A DNA stretch of 64,000 nt from the NCBI RefSeq assembly GCF_002797895.1, contig NZ_PGES01000001.1:434001-498000 (forward strand). The letters are read 5' to 3'. The notes beneath the pieces are model-generated. The model did no database searches. It was not told the origin of the DNA and worked only from the letters and a program-made list of their open reading frames with translations. Within the stretch, counting starts at the first letter, position 1. Each line of letters starts with the position of its first letter. Of the stretch, positions 15,659 through 24,863 are shown piece by piece. The translations under genes were made by a program, and so were the position numbers. Origin of the DNA: Janthinobacterium sp. 67 (GTDB lineage Bacteria; Pseudomonadota; Gammaproteobacteria; Burkholderiales; Burkholderiaceae_D).

Positions 15659-17555
15659 CGAATTTCAGCTTGCCGCTGATGCGCATGCCGTGCAATTGAC
15701 CTTCTTCCAGTTCGGCGGCGCTGGTGCGCTGCGCCGTGTCGCGCCGCGCCAGTCCCACCGACAGGATGTCGAGCATCATCAGTTGCAGCAGGCGCACGAT
15801 CATGGGCACGAAATTGAGATTGCCTTCCGGGTGGTTCAAGGTCAGCAACACGTCGGCCAGCTTGGCCAGCGGCGAACCGCTGGCCGTAATGGCCAGCACG
15901 CGCGCGCCGCAGCCTTGCGCCACCTTGACGGTGCGCAGCAGGTCGGGCAGGGCGCCCGAACGGGAAATGACCAACGCCACGTCGCCCGGTTTGAGCATGG
16001 CGGCGCTCATTTCCTGCGCCTGCGGGTCGGCAAAGAAGCTGCTGACGATGCCCAGGTTGAGCAGCTTGTGCTGCATGTCGTCGGCCACCACGCGGGCGCT
16101 GCCCACGGCCAGCAGCTCCACGCGCTGCGCGCCGCGCAGCAGTTCGATGGCGGCCGTCAGCGCTTTCACGTCGAGCATGTCGCGCATGGCCAGCGCGGCC
16201 GATGCATTATTGCCCAGCACCTTGCGCGCCAGTTCCGCGTCGGAGTCCGAAATCTCCACGTGGCAGTGGGCCACCGTGATGGCGCCGCCCGTCAGGCCGG
16301 AGGCCAGCTTCAACTTGAAGTCGGCCAGGCCCTGCACGCCGATCGAGCGGCAAAAGCGCATCACCGTCGGCTGGCTGACGCCCACCCGCTGGGCGATTTC
16401 CGCGATCGGCAGGGTCAGCATGGCGTTCGGTTCCTTCAGCACCCAGTCGGCCACCTTGCATTCCGATGGGCTCATGCGGCCGCGCGCCTGGCGCACGGAT
16501 TCGAGCACGGGCGCGCCGGTATGGGCGCGCTTGAGCTTTTGCGCCAGGATGGCGGCGATGCCGAGAAACGTCGGCAGTTCGGCCGTGATCAGGAAGGTGG
16601 GAATCTGCGCCAGGTATTCGTTCAGGCGGCCCTTCTGTTCGAAGCGGGCGCGGAACTGCGACTGTTCGAACAAAGGCCCCAGGCGCGGCACGATGCCCCC
16701 GCCTATATAGATGCCACCGAGCGCGCCCAGGGTCATGGCCACGTTGCCGGCGATGGAGCCGAGGATGGCGCAGAAGCAGTCCACCGCTTCGAGGCACACG
16801 TCGCATTCATTGTTCAGGGCGCGGCTGGTGATGTCGGCCGCCAGCAGCGGCGGCGCATCGGGTTTGCCGGCGCGCTCGGACAGGGCGCGGTAGATCAGTT
16901 CCAGCCCCCGTCCGGAAGCGAGGCGTTCGGCCGAGACGTGCGACAGCTCGCGCCAGGCGAAGGACAGCACGTCCATCTCGCGCTGGTCGCAGGGGGCGAA
17001 GCTGACGTGGCCCCCTTCGCTGCCCAGCGCGATCCAGCGGTCTTCGGCGGGGATCATGCCCGACACGCCCAGGCCCGTGCCCGAGCCGAGCAGGCCGATG
17101 ACGCTGTCGGCGCGTGCCATGCCGCCGCCGATCTGCTGGCGCTGGTCGGGCCGCAGGTAGGGCAGGGCCATGGCCAGCGCCGTGAAGTCGTTCACCACCA
17201 GCAGGGTGTCGAGGCCCAGCGCGGCGCGCATCGCCTCGATCGAGAAGAACCAGTGATGGTTCATCATGCGGATATTGTCGTCATCGATGGGATTGGCGAT
17301 GGCGATGGCCGCATGGCGCACGCGCGCCGAACCGGCGGCGCGCGCGTCGCCGCTATCCATATAGGCCGTGATGGCGTCGAGCAGCGAAGCGTAGTCGTCG
17401 CAGGGCAGCACGGCTACCGCTTCCAGGTGGCCCTGACGCGTTTCCAGCACGAAGCGGGCATTGGTGCCGCCGATGTCCGCCAGCAGGCGCGGCCCGTCGC
17501 TGAAGCGTTCCGCCGGATCGCTGCCTGCTACTTCCATTTTTTCATCAATTTTCAT
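15642..17555 (-). CDS. glk: Bifunctional glucokinase / RpiR-family regulator (HexR-like)
   Basis: A 637-residue fusion. Residues about 20-335 are a bacterial glucokinase (LLADIGGTNARFVLE; LLGSGTGLGVSGMIP; ALGSEGGHVSF). From about 355 an RpiR helix-turn-helix (IAQRVGVSQPTVMRFCRSIG) and a SIS sugar-phosphate domain (GDVALVISRSGALPDLLRTV) follow. Glucokinase makes glucose 6-phosphate; the RpiR half resembles HexR, which senses Entner-Doudoroff intermediates. This fusion is known in betaproteobacteria. The ATG at 17555 (MKIDEKMEVAGS) is chosen; the longer frame to 17750 has unlikely arginine-rich sequence. The ribosome site is weak. Likely regulates the nearby porin and transporter genes. Confidence 0.92.
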   Translation of the reverse strand: MKIDEKMEVAGSDPAERFSDGPRLLADIGGTNARFVLETRQGHLEAVAVLPCDDYASLLDAITAYMDSGDARAAGSARVRHAAIAIANPIDDDNIRMMNHHWFFSIEAMRAALGLDTLLVVNDFTALAMALPYLRPDQRQQIGGGMARADSVIGLLGSGTGLGVSGMIPAEDRWIALGSEGGHVSFAPCDQREMDVLSFAWRELSHVSAERLASGRGLELIYRALSERAGKPDAPPLLAADITSRALNNECDVCLEAVDCFCAILGSIAGNVAMTLGALGGIYIGGGIVPRLGPLFEQSQFRARFEQKGRLNEYLAQIPTFLITAELPTFLGIAAILAQKLKRAHTGAPVLESVRQARGRMSPSECKVADWVLKEPNAMLTLPIAEIAQRVGVSQPTVMRFCRSIGVQGLADFKLKLASGLTGGAITVAHCHVEISDSDAELARKVLGNNASAALAMRDMLDVKALTAAIELLRGAQRVELLAVGSARVVADDMQHKLLNLGIVSSFFADPQAQEMSAAMLKPGDVALVISRSGALPDLLRTVKVAQGCGARVLAITASGSPLAKLADVLLTLNHPEGNLNFVPMIVRLLQLMMLDILSVGLARRDTAQRTSAAELEEGQLHGMRISGKLKFGGHLE

Positions 17556-17766
17556 GGCGGTGCCTAGTCTCGTATGCGTGCGCGGTCGTGGCCGCGCACT
17601 GTCGTTATGGCAAAAACCAAGGATTTTAATTCGTATACGTGCCGCGTGCCGAAAAATGCGGGGTGGCTGCGCAAATGCCCGTCCACAGTGCCGGATGCGG
17701 CGGTGTCGGCGGGAAAAAACAGGGCAGTCAACCCGTATATCGGTACGCAAGAAAGTGTCGCAGAGT

Positions 17767-17781
17767 AGTCGTAGGATTACA
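17767..17781. promoter_or_regulatory. HexR-like site upstream of the porin -35
   Basis: AGTCGTAGGATTACA matches the known gammaproteobacterial HexR consensus TGTARTNNNAYTACA at 10 of 12 fixed positions. It lies about ten bases upstream of the porin -35 box. Matching was by eye. Confidence 0.45.
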
Positions 17782-17803
17782 ACATAATATGTTGATATTT
17801 GTT

Positions 17804-17818
17804 CGTAGTATAGTTACT
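17804..17818. promoter_or_regulatory. HexR-like site inside the porin promoter
   Basis: CGTAGTATAGTTACT matches TGTARTNNNAYTACA at 9 of 12 fixed positions and contains the symmetric halves TAGTA and TACTA. It covers the spacer and -10 box of the porin promoter, a typical place for repression. Confidence 0.45.
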
Positions 17819-17899
17819 ATGTCCCTGCTGGAAAGAATTCTGGCCAGTACATTCGGCCACGAATGACTAGATAAAAAATAACTACTGAGGAGACTTACC

Positions 17900-19186
17900 A
17901 TGCTGCATCGCAACATGTTGAAGGCCGTGTTGAAGACACTGCCCGCTGCCATCGTCTTGGCCATCGCCAGCGGTTCCGCTGCCGCCGACCCCATGTACCC
18001 ATCCGACTCCGAAGGCTTCCACGGCTACCTGCGCGCTGGCGCCGGCAGCAATACCTCGGGCGACGGCGGTTCGCAAGGCTGCTTCGGCTTGGGCGGCAAT
18101 ACCATGAAATATCGTCTGGGCAATGAGTGCGATGCCTACACGGAATTCGGCTACACCAAGTCGATCGCCAATTCCGGCGGCGTGAACTACCTGGCCACGG
18201 TCTGGGTCAACGCTTACGCGCCCAACTCCGATTTCGGCGACAACAAGCTGAGCATCGTCAAAGCCTATGTCGAAGCGCAGGGACTCGACTTCCTGAACGG
18301 CGGCACGGCCTGGATCGGCAAGCGTTTCTACTACCGTCCTGACATCCACATGCTGGACTTGCAATACATCAACATGAACGGCACGGGTGCCGGTCTGGAC
18401 CGCATTCCTGCGGGCCCGGGTAAATTCTCGTATGCCTTCTTCAAGGACAACGACATCAACACCGTGTCGAAGAGCGGCGTCGTCAGCACCAAGTCCGCCG
18501 TGCGCCAGAACTTCATCTACGGCGAGATTCCCGTCAATGAAAACGGCACCCTGGACCTGGCCGCGACCTACATCATCGGCGAAGGCAAGGACAACGACGC
18601 TTTCGGCCAAAAGCATAACGGCTGGCAGTTGTCGGCATTCCACCGTCAAGCGAAAGTCTTCGGCGGCGGCAATACCTTCGGCGTGCAGTACGGCGTCGGT
18701 CCCGGCACGGGCAAGGGCGCGCAGTTCGGCGCTTCGGGCGACACCAATTTCGGTTCGGACGTGAAACGCACGCGCATCTTCAATGACATGGCGATCCAGC
18801 CGATGGCCAACTTCGGCATGGAATTCGTCGCCCTGTGGCAAAAAGACGAGTCGAACGCCACCGGTTCCTCGACCTGGACCTCGGTCGGCGTGCGTCCCGT
18901 GTACGCATTCACCAACAACTTCAAGCTGGTGGGCGAACTGGGCACGGACCGCGTGACGCAAGCGGGCGGCCTGCCGGCCAAGCGCCTGACCAAGCTGACC
19001 ATCGCCCCGACGATCTCGGCCGGTCCTGGCCTGTGGTCGCGTCCTGAACTGCGCGCTTTCGTGACGTACGGCAAGTGGAACGATGCGGCGACCGCCTCGG
19101 TCAACGCGTCGAACAACGGCGGCCCGATCTACAACAACAATACCAGCGGCACCTCCTACGGTTTCCAAGTGGAAACCTGGTTCTAA
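17900..19186 (+). CDS. LamB-family carbohydrate porin, module 1
   Basis: A 428-residue outer-membrane protein. The signal peptide ends near SGSAAADP. The mature start GFHGYLRAGAGSNTS, the segment GLGGNTMKYRLGNECDAYTE and the C-terminal GFQVETWF match maltoporin-type (LamB) channels, with a terminal phenylalanine for barrel assembly. It would let glucose or oligosaccharides into the periplasm for the ABC system encoded downstream. Start at the ATG after GAGGAGA. A terminator (19220-19243) separates it from the binding-protein gene. A related porin is encoded at 24864-26099. Confidence 0.9.
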   Translation: MLHRNMLKAVLKTLPAAIVLAIASGSAAADPMYPSDSEGFHGYLRAGAGSNTSGDGGSQGCFGLGGNTMKYRLGNECDAYTEFGYTKSIANSGGVNYLATVWVNAYAPNSDFGDNKLSIVKAYVEAQGLDFLNGGTAWIGKRFYYRPDIHMLDLQYINMNGTGAGLDRIPAGPGKFSYAFFKDNDINTVSKSGVVSTKSAVRQNFIYGEIPVNENGTLDLAATYIIGEGKDNDAFGQKHNGWQLSAFHRQAKVFGGGNTFGVQYGVGPGTGKGAQFGASGDTNFGSDVKRTRIFNDMAIQPMANFGMEFVALWQKDESNATGSSTWTSVGVRPVYAFTNNFKLVGELGTDRVTQAGGLPAKRLTKLTIAPTISAGPGLWSRPELRAFVTYGKWNDAATASVNASNNGGPIYNNNTSGTSYGFQVETWF

Positions 19187-19219
19187 GTTTGCAGGCGTCG
19201 TAAGTCTAGATCAACCTGG

Positions 19220-19243
19220 CGCATCCTTCGCGGATGCGTTTTT
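19220..19243 (+). terminator. Rho-independent terminator after porin 1
   Basis: The stem CGCATCC (19220-19226) pairs with GGATGCG (19232-19238) across a TTCGC loop and is followed by five T residues. It separates the porin transcript from the ABC transporter transcript. Confidence 0.8.
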
Positions 19244-19269
19244 GGCGCCGTCCCGTGATATAAATGCAA

Positions 19270-19284
19270 TGTAGTCATGTTACG
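19270..19284. promoter_or_regulatory. HexR-like site before the module 1 binding protein
   Basis: TGTAGTCATGTTACG matches TGTARTNNNAYTACA at 10 of 12 fixed positions. It lies just after a -10-like TATAAA (19259-19264), so it would cover the transcription start. The leader to the start codon would be about 160 bases. Confidence 0.45.
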
Positions 19285-19430
19285 GATCACGGCGCCGTCT
19301 TTACACCAAGATGATGCCCGTTTGCAATCGGGTCTGAGCACAAGAGCGCCGGTACAGGCGCAGATTTCACCTTTTTCGGCCCCCGTATGCCGAAGCCCCC
19401 TAAAAGCTTGATCAAAAAAGGAATGTGGAG

Positions 19431-20684
19431 ATGAAACTGAAATTCAAGATTACCCAACTGGCCGCATTGACCACCCTGGCATTCGCCGGCAGCGCTTTTG
19501 CAACCGACGTGGAAGTGTTGCACTACTGGACCTCTGGCGGCGAAGCGAAGTCCGTGGGCCAGTTGCAGCAAATCGTGAAGGAAAGCGGCTTCGGCTGGAA
19601 AGATTTCGCCGTGGCTGGCGGCGCTGGCGAAAACGCCGCGACCGCGCTGAAAACCCGCGTCATTTCCGGCAACCCGCCGACGGCCGCCCAGATCAAGGGC
19701 CCATCGATCCAGGAGTGGGGCGCTGAAGGCGTGCTGGCCAATATCGATGATGCCGCCATTCCTGGCAAATGGGATGCCGTGCTGCCGAAAGTCGTCGCCG
19801 ACATCATGAAATACAAGGGCCATTACGTTGCCGCTCCCGTCAACGTCCACCGCGTCAACTGGATGTGGGTCAATCCGGAAGTGCTGAAAAAAGCCGGCGT
19901 GGCCACCACCCCGACCACCTGGGATGCGTTCTTCGACGCGGCCGAGAAAATCAAGAAATCGGGCGGCATCGCCATCGCCCACGGCGGCCAGCCTTGGCAG
20001 GACGCCACCGTGTTTGAGTCCGTCGCGCTGGGCGTGGGCGGCACCGAGTTCTACAAGAAAGCCATCCTCAAGCTGGACCAGAAGGAATTGACCGGCCCGA
20101 CCATGCTCAAGGTGTTCGACACCCTGGGCAAGGTGAAGACCTACATCGACAAGGATGCGGCAGGCCGCGACTGGAACCTGGCCACCGCCATGGTCATCAA
20201 CAACAAGGCCGGCTTCCAGTTCATGGGCGACTGGGCCAAGGGCGAGTTCACGGCCGCTGGCAAGGTGCCGGGCAAGGACTACCTGTGCGTGGCCGCTCCT
20301 GGCACGGACAAGGCCTACACCTTCAACATCGATTCGTTTGCCATGTTCACGCAAAAGGATGCGAATGCGAAGAAAGGGCAGATCGCCCTGGCCAACGCCA
20401 TCATGAATCCGAAGTTCCAGTCGATCTTCAACCTGAACAAGGGTTCGATTCCTGTGCGTTCCGGCGTATCGAAGGACAAGTTTGACGCTTGCGCCCTGAA
20501 ATCGATGGAAGACATGGACGCCACCAACAAGTCCGGCGGCCTGGTGCCATCGTTCGCCCACGGCATGGCGCTGCCATCGGCCACGCAAGGCGCCGTGACC
20601 GACGTCATCGCCAAGTTCATGAACACCAACATGAGCTCGAAAGACGCGGTTGCAGCCTTGGCCAAAGCGGCAAAAGTGAAGTAA
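19431..20684 (+). CDS. Sugar ABC transporter substrate-binding protein, module 1 (GtsA-like)
   Basis: A 417-residue periplasmic protein of the family-1 sugar-binding class. The signal peptide MKLKFKITQLAALTTLAFA is followed by VEVLHYWTSGGEAKSVGQL, the start typical of Pseudomonas GtsA-like glucose/mannose binding proteins. It would capture hexose and hand it to the two permeases downstream. ATG 19431 is chosen, with AAGGA eight bases before it; an in-frame GTG at 19425 is the alternative. A strong GC hairpin follows the stop. A homologous binding protein with a different job is encoded at 30829. Confidence 0.9.
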   Translation: MKLKFKITQLAALTTLAFAGSAFATDVEVLHYWTSGGEAKSVGQLQQIVKESGFGWKDFAVAGGAGENAATALKTRVISGNPPTAAQIKGPSIQEWGAEGVLANIDDAAIPGKWDAVLPKVVADIMKYKGHYVAAPVNVHRVNWMWVNPEVLKKAGVATTPTTWDAFFDAAEKIKKSGGIAIAHGGQPWQDATVFESVALGVGGTEFYKKAILKLDQKELTGPTMLKVFDTLGKVKTYIDKDAAGRDWNLATAMVINNKAGFQFMGDWAKGEFTAAGKVPGKDYLCVAAPGTDKAYTFNIDSFAMFTQKDANAKKGQIALANAIMNPKFQSIFNLNKGSIPVRSGVSKDKFDACALKSMEDMDATNKSGGLVPSFAHGMALPSATQGAVTDVIAKFMNTNMSSKDAVAALAKAAKVK

Positions 20685-20691
20685 TCACGAC

Positions 20692-20715
20692 GGCGCCGGC
20701 ACGCTCGCCGGCGCC
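20692..20715 (+). other. Intercistronic hairpin after binding-protein gene 1
   Basis: A perfect 9-bp stem GGCGCCGGC (20692-20700) with GCCGGCGCC (20707-20715) and a 6-base loop, without a T tract. Located between binding-protein and permease genes, it probably protects the upstream mRNA part so that more binding protein than permease is made. Confidence 0.6.
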
Positions 20716-20796
20716 CGCTGCATTGCATGCATCGCAGGCGTCCGCCCTGGCTTCGACCAGGCCGGCGCCACACGCAGTTCTCTCTACGGCTCTCCT

Positions 20797-21681
20797 ATGT
20801 CCATACGCAAGCAATTCGACCGATGGATACCGCAGATGGTGTTGGGCCCCACGCTCATCGCCAGCCTGGTATTCGTCTATGGTTTTATCTTTTTGACCGG
20901 TTGGCTGTCGCTGACCGAATCGCGGCTGATGCCGAACTACGAGTTCGCCGGCCTGGTGCAATACATCGAGCTGTTCGACAACGAGCGCTGGTGGACCTCG
21001 CTCAAGAACCTGGGCATCTTCGGTGTCCTGTTCATCGGTTGCAGCATCGCCATCGGCCTGTTCCTGGCCATCCTGCTGGACCAGAAAATCCGCGCCGAAG
21101 GCGCGCTGCGCGCCATCTACCTGTATCCGATGGCGCTGTCCTTCATCGTCACCGGCACGGCCTGGAAATGGATGCTCAATCCCAGCCTGGGCCTGGAAAA
21201 GGTCATGCACGACTGGGGCTGGACCTCGTTTACCTTCGACTGGCTGGTGAACTCCGACATGGCCATCTACACGGTGGTGATCGCCGGCGTGTGGCAGTCG
21301 TCGGGCTTTGTCATGGCCCTGTTCCTGGCCGGCCTGCGCGGCATCGATGACGAGATCATCAAGGCGGCGCAAGTCGATGGCGCATCCTTGCCGACGATCT
21401 ACTGGCGCATCGTGATTCCCGCCATGCGCCCCGTGTTCTTCAGCGTGCTGCTGATCCTCGCGCACATCGCCATCAAGAGCTTCGACCTGGTCATCGCATT
21501 GACGGCTGGCGGACCTGGCAATTCGTCGTCCGTGCCGGCCATCTTCATGTACCAGTTTTCCTTCACCCGCGGCCAGCTGGGCCTGGGCTCGGCATCGGCA
21601 ATGATGATGCTGGCCACCATCGTGGCCGTGCTCGTGCCGCTGATGTACCTGGAAACGCGCAGCGCAAAGGCGATGAGATGA
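20797..21681 (+). CDS. Sugar ABC transporter permease, module 1 (MalF type)
   Basis: A 294-residue inner-membrane permease with six predicted membrane helices. The cytoplasmic coupling loop is visible as DEIIKAAQVDGASLPTIYWR (the EAA motif that contacts the ATPase). It pairs with the next permease, whose ATG overlaps this stop (ATGA). By context it imports a monosaccharide delivered by the GtsA-like protein upstream. Confidence 0.9.
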   Translation: MSIRKQFDRWIPQMVLGPTLIASLVFVYGFIFLTGWLSLTESRLMPNYEFAGLVQYIELFDNERWWTSLKNLGIFGVLFIGCSIAIGLFLAILLDQKIRAEGALRAIYLYPMALSFIVTGTAWKWMLNPSLGLEKVMHDWGWTSFTFDWLVNSDMAIYTVVIAGVWQSSGFVMALFLAGLRGIDDEIIKAAQVDGASLPTIYWRIVIPAMRPVFFSVLLILAHIAIKSFDLVIALTAGGPGNSSSVPAIFMYQFSFTRGQLGLGSASAMMMLATIVAVLVPLMYLETRSAKAMR

Positions 21682-22547
21682 CACCTACACGAAATAATCG
21701 CCTCACCCTCGGACGGGTGGTGGTATACCTGCTGCTGATTCTGTTTGCGGTGTACTACATCGTGCCCCTGTACGTGACCCTGTCGACGTCGTTCAAGTCG
21801 CTCGACGAGATCCGCAGCGGCAACCTGCTGGCCTTGCCGCACGTGTGGCAGTTCGATTCCTGGGCCAAGGCCTGGTCGTCGGCCTGCACGGGCGTCACCT
21901 GCGACGGCATGCAGCCGTTCTTCTGGAACTCGATCAAGATGGTGATTCCCGCCGTGCTGATCTCGACCTTCCTGGGCGCCTTCAACGGCTATGTGTTCGC
22001 GCATTGGCGCTTCCGTGGTTCGGAAATCCTGTTTGCCGCCTTGCTGGTGGGCTGCTTCATTCCGTTCCAGGTGGTGATCCTGCCGATGGCGCGCCTGCTG
22101 GGCGAATTCGGCCTGGCCAATACCACCACGGGCCTCGTCTTCGTCCACGTGGTGTACGGCACGGCGTTCACGACCCTGTTCTTCCGTAACTACTACATCG
22201 GCGTGCCGGAAGAACTGATCAAGGCGGCCCGCATCGACGGCGCCGGCTTCTTCCTGATCTTCCGCAAGATCGTGCTGCCGATTTCGGGTCCGATTTTCGT
22301 CGTCTGCATCATCTGGCAATTCACGCAGATCTGGAACGATTTCCTGTTCGGTATCGTCTTCGCCAGCGGCGATTCGCAGCCGATCACGGTGGGCTTGAAC
22401 AACCTGGTCAACACGTCCACGGGCGTGAAGGAATACAACGTCAACATGGCCGCCGCGGTGATTGCCGCGCTGCCGACCCTGCTGGTCTATCTGGTCGCAG
22501 GCCGTTATTTTGTGCGCGGTCTGACCGCAGGCGCAGTCAAAGGTTAA
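21678..22547 (+). CDS. Sugar ABC transporter permease, module 1 (MalG type)
   Basis: A 289-residue inner-membrane permease. The EAA coupling loop is PEELIKAARIDGAGFFLIFR. Helices begin at VVVYLLLILFAVYYIVPLYV. Together with the preceding permease it forms the membrane channel. It overlaps the previous gene by 4 bases and is followed 9 bases later by the ATPase gene, so the three are one translational unit. Confidence 0.9.
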   Translation: MTPTRNNRLTLGRVVVYLLLILFAVYYIVPLYVTLSTSFKSLDEIRSGNLLALPHVWQFDSWAKAWSSACTGVTCDGMQPFFWNSIKMVIPAVLISTFLGAFNGYVFAHWRFRGSEILFAALLVGCFIPFQVVILPMARLLGEFGLANTTTGLVFVHVVYGTAFTTLFFRNYYIGVPEELIKAARIDGAGFFLIFRKIVLPISGPIFVVCIIWQFTQIWNDFLFGIVFASGDSQPITVGLNNLVNTSTGVKEYNVNMAAAVIAALPTLLVYLVAGRYFVRGLTAGAVKG

Positions 22548-22556
22548 GGAAAGAAT

Positions 22557-23666
22557 ATGTCCAGTTTATCGATACGCAGCATCCGCAAGGTGTACACGAA
22601 TGGCGTCGAAGTCCTCAAGGGCATCGACATCGAGATCAAGGATGGCCAGTTCCTGATCCTCGTCGGCGGCTCCGGCTCCGGCAAGTCGACCTTGCTCAAC
22701 ATGGTGGCCGGCCTGGAAAGCGTCACGTCCGGCGAAATCCTCATCGACGGCAAGGTCGTCAACGACCTGCCGCCGAAGGACCGCGACATCGCCATGGTGT
22801 TCCAGTCCTACGCGCTGTATCCGTCGATGACGGTGCGCGAAAACATCGCGTTCGGCCTGAACGTGAAAAAAGTGCCGAAGGCGGAGCAGGAAGAAATCGT
22901 CGCCCGCGTCGCCGAAACCCTGCAGATCACGCACTTGCTGGATCGCCGTCCGGCGCAGCTGTCGGGCGGCCAGCGCCAGAGGGTCGCCATGGGCCGCGCC
23001 ATTTCGCGCAAGCCGTCGCTGTTCCTGTTCGACGAACCGCTGTCGAACCTGGACGCCAAGCTGCGCGTGGAAATGCGCGCCGAGATCAAGTTGCTGCACC
23101 AGCGCCTGAAGGCGACCATCGTCTACGTCACGCATGACCAGATCGAGGCGATGACGATGGGCGACCTGATCGCCGTCATGAAGGACGGGGTGGTGCAGCA
23201 ACTGGGCACGCCGCAGGAAATCTACGACAATCCGGCCAACCTGTTCGTGGCCGGTTTCATCGGCTCGCCGTCGATGAACTTCATCACCGTCAAGCCTGTC
23301 ATCGAAGGCAACGAGGTGTTTGTCGCCATCGAGAACGCGGGCAAGAGCCTGCGCCTGGCCTTGCCGTTCGCCGCCGACAAGCTGCGCAGCTATGCGGGCC
23401 GCGACGTGATCCTGGGCGTGCGTCCGGAACAGATCACGGACATGAGCAGCGCGCACGGCGACGTGGGCCAGGAACTGGGCTGCCTGATCGACCTGGTCGA
23501 GCCGACCGGTCCCGACACCTTGCTGACGACGCGCCTGAACGGCGCCGCCGTGACCTGCCGCACGCATCCGCGCGAAGCCGTGCTGCCGGGGCAGACCATG
23601 CAACTGTCGTTCAACCTGTCGAAAGCGGCCCTGTTCGATCCGGCCAACGGCGAGCGCATCGCGTAA
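22557..23666 (+). CDS. Sugar ABC transporter ATPase, module 1 (UgpC/MalK type)
   Basis: A 369-residue ATPase. Walker [17 protein letters not shown], signature [15 protein letters not shown], Walker [16 protein letters not shown] and the switch His in [10 protein letters not shown] are all intact. A C-terminal OB-fold (TOBE) regulatory domain (about residues 240-369) marks the CUT1 (MalK/UgpC) class. It powers the two permeases upstream. The gene ends in a strong terminator shared with the convergent gene. Confidence 0.92.
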   Translation: MSSLSIRSIRKVYTNGVEVLKGIDIEIKDGQFLILVGGSGSGKSTLLNMVAGLESVTSGEILIDGKVVNDLPPKDRDIAMVFQSYALYPSMTVRENIAFGLNVKKVPKAEQEEIVARVAETLQITHLLDRRPAQLSGGQRQRVAMGRAISRKPSLFLFDEPLSNLDAKLRVEMRAEIKLLHQRLKATIVYVTHDQIEAMTMGDLIAVMKDGVVQQLGTPQEIYDNPANLFVAGFIGSPSMNFITVKPVIEGNEVFVAIENAGKSLRLALPFAADKLRSYAGRDVILGVRPEQITDMSSAHGDVGQELGCLIDLVEPTGPDTLLTTRLNGAAVTCRTHPREAVLPGQTMQLSFNLSKAALFDPANGERIA

Positions 23667-23682
23667 GCGTTGTCTCCATAAA

Positions 23683-23716
23683 AACGGCCCGCCTGTCGCA
23701 TGACAGGCGGGCCGTT
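23683..23716. terminator. Bidirectional terminator between module 1 and ParB-like gene
   Basis: A 15-bp perfect stem AACGGCCCGCCTGTC (23683-23697) with GACAGGCGGGCCGTT (23702-23716), loop GCAT, in the gap between convergent genes. It is flanked by short A and T runs, so it can act on both strands. Confidence 0.82.
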
Positions 23717-23735
23717 GCCGTTTGCGCCGCCGTGT

Positions 23736-24764
23736 TTATCGTGTCAGCGATTTCTTGTACATGATGGACTGGCGCAGCTTGCCCTTGTCGTCGATCAGCT
23801 CATCGAATGCTTCGCGGTTGACTTCCTGCAGGGCGCCCAGCTCGCGCGCGCTCTTGCCGCCGCTGACGATATCGCCGGGCCGCAGCGCCGCCATCGCCTG
23901 CGCGGCCAGCAGGATCGTATTCGCGTACGCGACCGGATCGCGCAGGTCGACGCGCGCCAGGTCCATCGCCGGCATGCCGCGCAGCCAGTCGGCCCAGTAA
24001 AACTCGAGAAATTCCGTGGCCTTGCCAGGCGGCTCGTAGCCTACCCCGCGCGTAAAGTAGACGAGCGAGCGGTACGGGTCGTCGCCCAGGGAATCCAGGC
24101 CGATGGCGGACGGTAGCTGTTGTGGCGTGATGGTCTGGTTGCGGCCATTTTTCAGCCACACCTTGTTTTCCTCGCGCATGCGGGCCCAGAACGCCGCTTC
24201 GTCCAGCGCGCTGAAATTGTCGCTGACCTTGACCCAGACCTTCAATTGCTGATTGCGCCCGCCATCGGCATCGCGGAAGGTGGAAAACGTGTGGTGGCCA
24301 TCGGTCAGGTACACGATGCCGCGCGGGCCGATGACGACGGTCTTCATGTCGTCCGGACGGCTGCCCACGGCCGCCTTGCAGCGGTAGCCGGCCGGCGGTG
24401 CGCTGAGCGTGGCGCCGGGCACATTGGCCGTATTGGGCAAGACATCGCCCTGGCCATTGGCTTCGCACAGGTCGGCGAATTTCTTCGGCTTGGCGATGTC
24501 GGCGATGTGCTTTTCTTCTGCCGCATAGCGTCCCAGCTTGTAATACACCTGGTCGTAGCCGATGGCCGGCTGGGTCGGATGCAGTTCAGCCAGGCTCACT
24601 TGCAGGATGCGCGGATGGGCGGCGCTGCCCACGACGGTGGCCGTCAGCGCCTGCTGGCGCGCGCTCAGGACCTGTGCCGGCGCGACGACGGCGTCGCGGG
24701 CCCAGGCCATGCTGGCGAAAACGAGGGCCAGCGCGGCGGCGGCCCGGGGAAATGCGGCGTGCAT
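23736..24764 (-). CDS. Exported ParB-like nuclease-fold protein (ParBc_2 type)
   Basis: A 342-residue protein. The ATG at 24764, after GGAGGT, starts a signal peptide (MHAAFPRAAAALALVFASMA). The body has ILQVSLAELHPTQPAIGYDQ and IVYLTDGHHTFSTFRDA, the motif of the putative ParB-like nuclease family (ParBc_2/ParB-Srx fold), then a helical domain. Catalytic activity is unproven; the fold also binds nucleotides. It is unusual that a ParB-like domain is exported. It lies 99 bases downstream of porin 2 on the same strand and could be the last gene of that transcript. Confidence 0.75.
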   Translation of the reverse strand: MHAAFPRAAAALALVFASMAWARDAVVAPAQVLSARQQALTATVVGSAAHPRILQVSLAELHPTQPAIGYDQVYYKLGRYAAEEKHIADIAKPKKFADLCEANGQGDVLPNTANVPGATLSAPPAGYRCKAAVGSRPDDMKTVVIGPRGIVYLTDGHHTFSTFRDADGGRNQQLKVWVKVSDNFSALDEAAFWARMREENKVWLKNGRNQTITPQQLPSAIGLDSLGDDPYRSLVYFTRGVGYEPPGKATEFLEFYWADWLRGMPAMDLARVDLRDPVAYANTILLAAQAMAALRPGDIVSGGKSARELGALQEVNREAFDELIDDKGKLRQSIMYKKSLTR

Positions 24765-24863
24765 GCGACCTCCGAAGTAAACGGTATGGCGTGCAGCATA
24801 GCGCGGCACGCGATTTCGCGCAGTTCGACAGGCGCATGCACTGCGCCATCTCAAGACTGCTTC

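Larger units (their letters stand above)
17556..17899. promoter_or_regulatory. Divergent control region, glucokinase-RpiR / LamB porin
   Basis: A 344-base gene-free gap with no credible small ORF. The porin side holds a -35-like TTGATA (17792-17797) and -10-like TACTAT (17815-17820) spaced by 17 bases, and a ribosome site GAGGAGA at 17887-17893. Two HexR-like dyads overlap this promoter. The half nearest the glucokinase shows only an AT-rich stretch around 17605-17640 and no clear promoter. Confidence 0.55.

Noticed and set aside
15507..17567. Plus-strand open frame of 686 residues
   Set aside because: Antisense to the glucokinase-RpiR gene and the LacI start, with no recognisable domain and His/Gln/Arg-rich composition.
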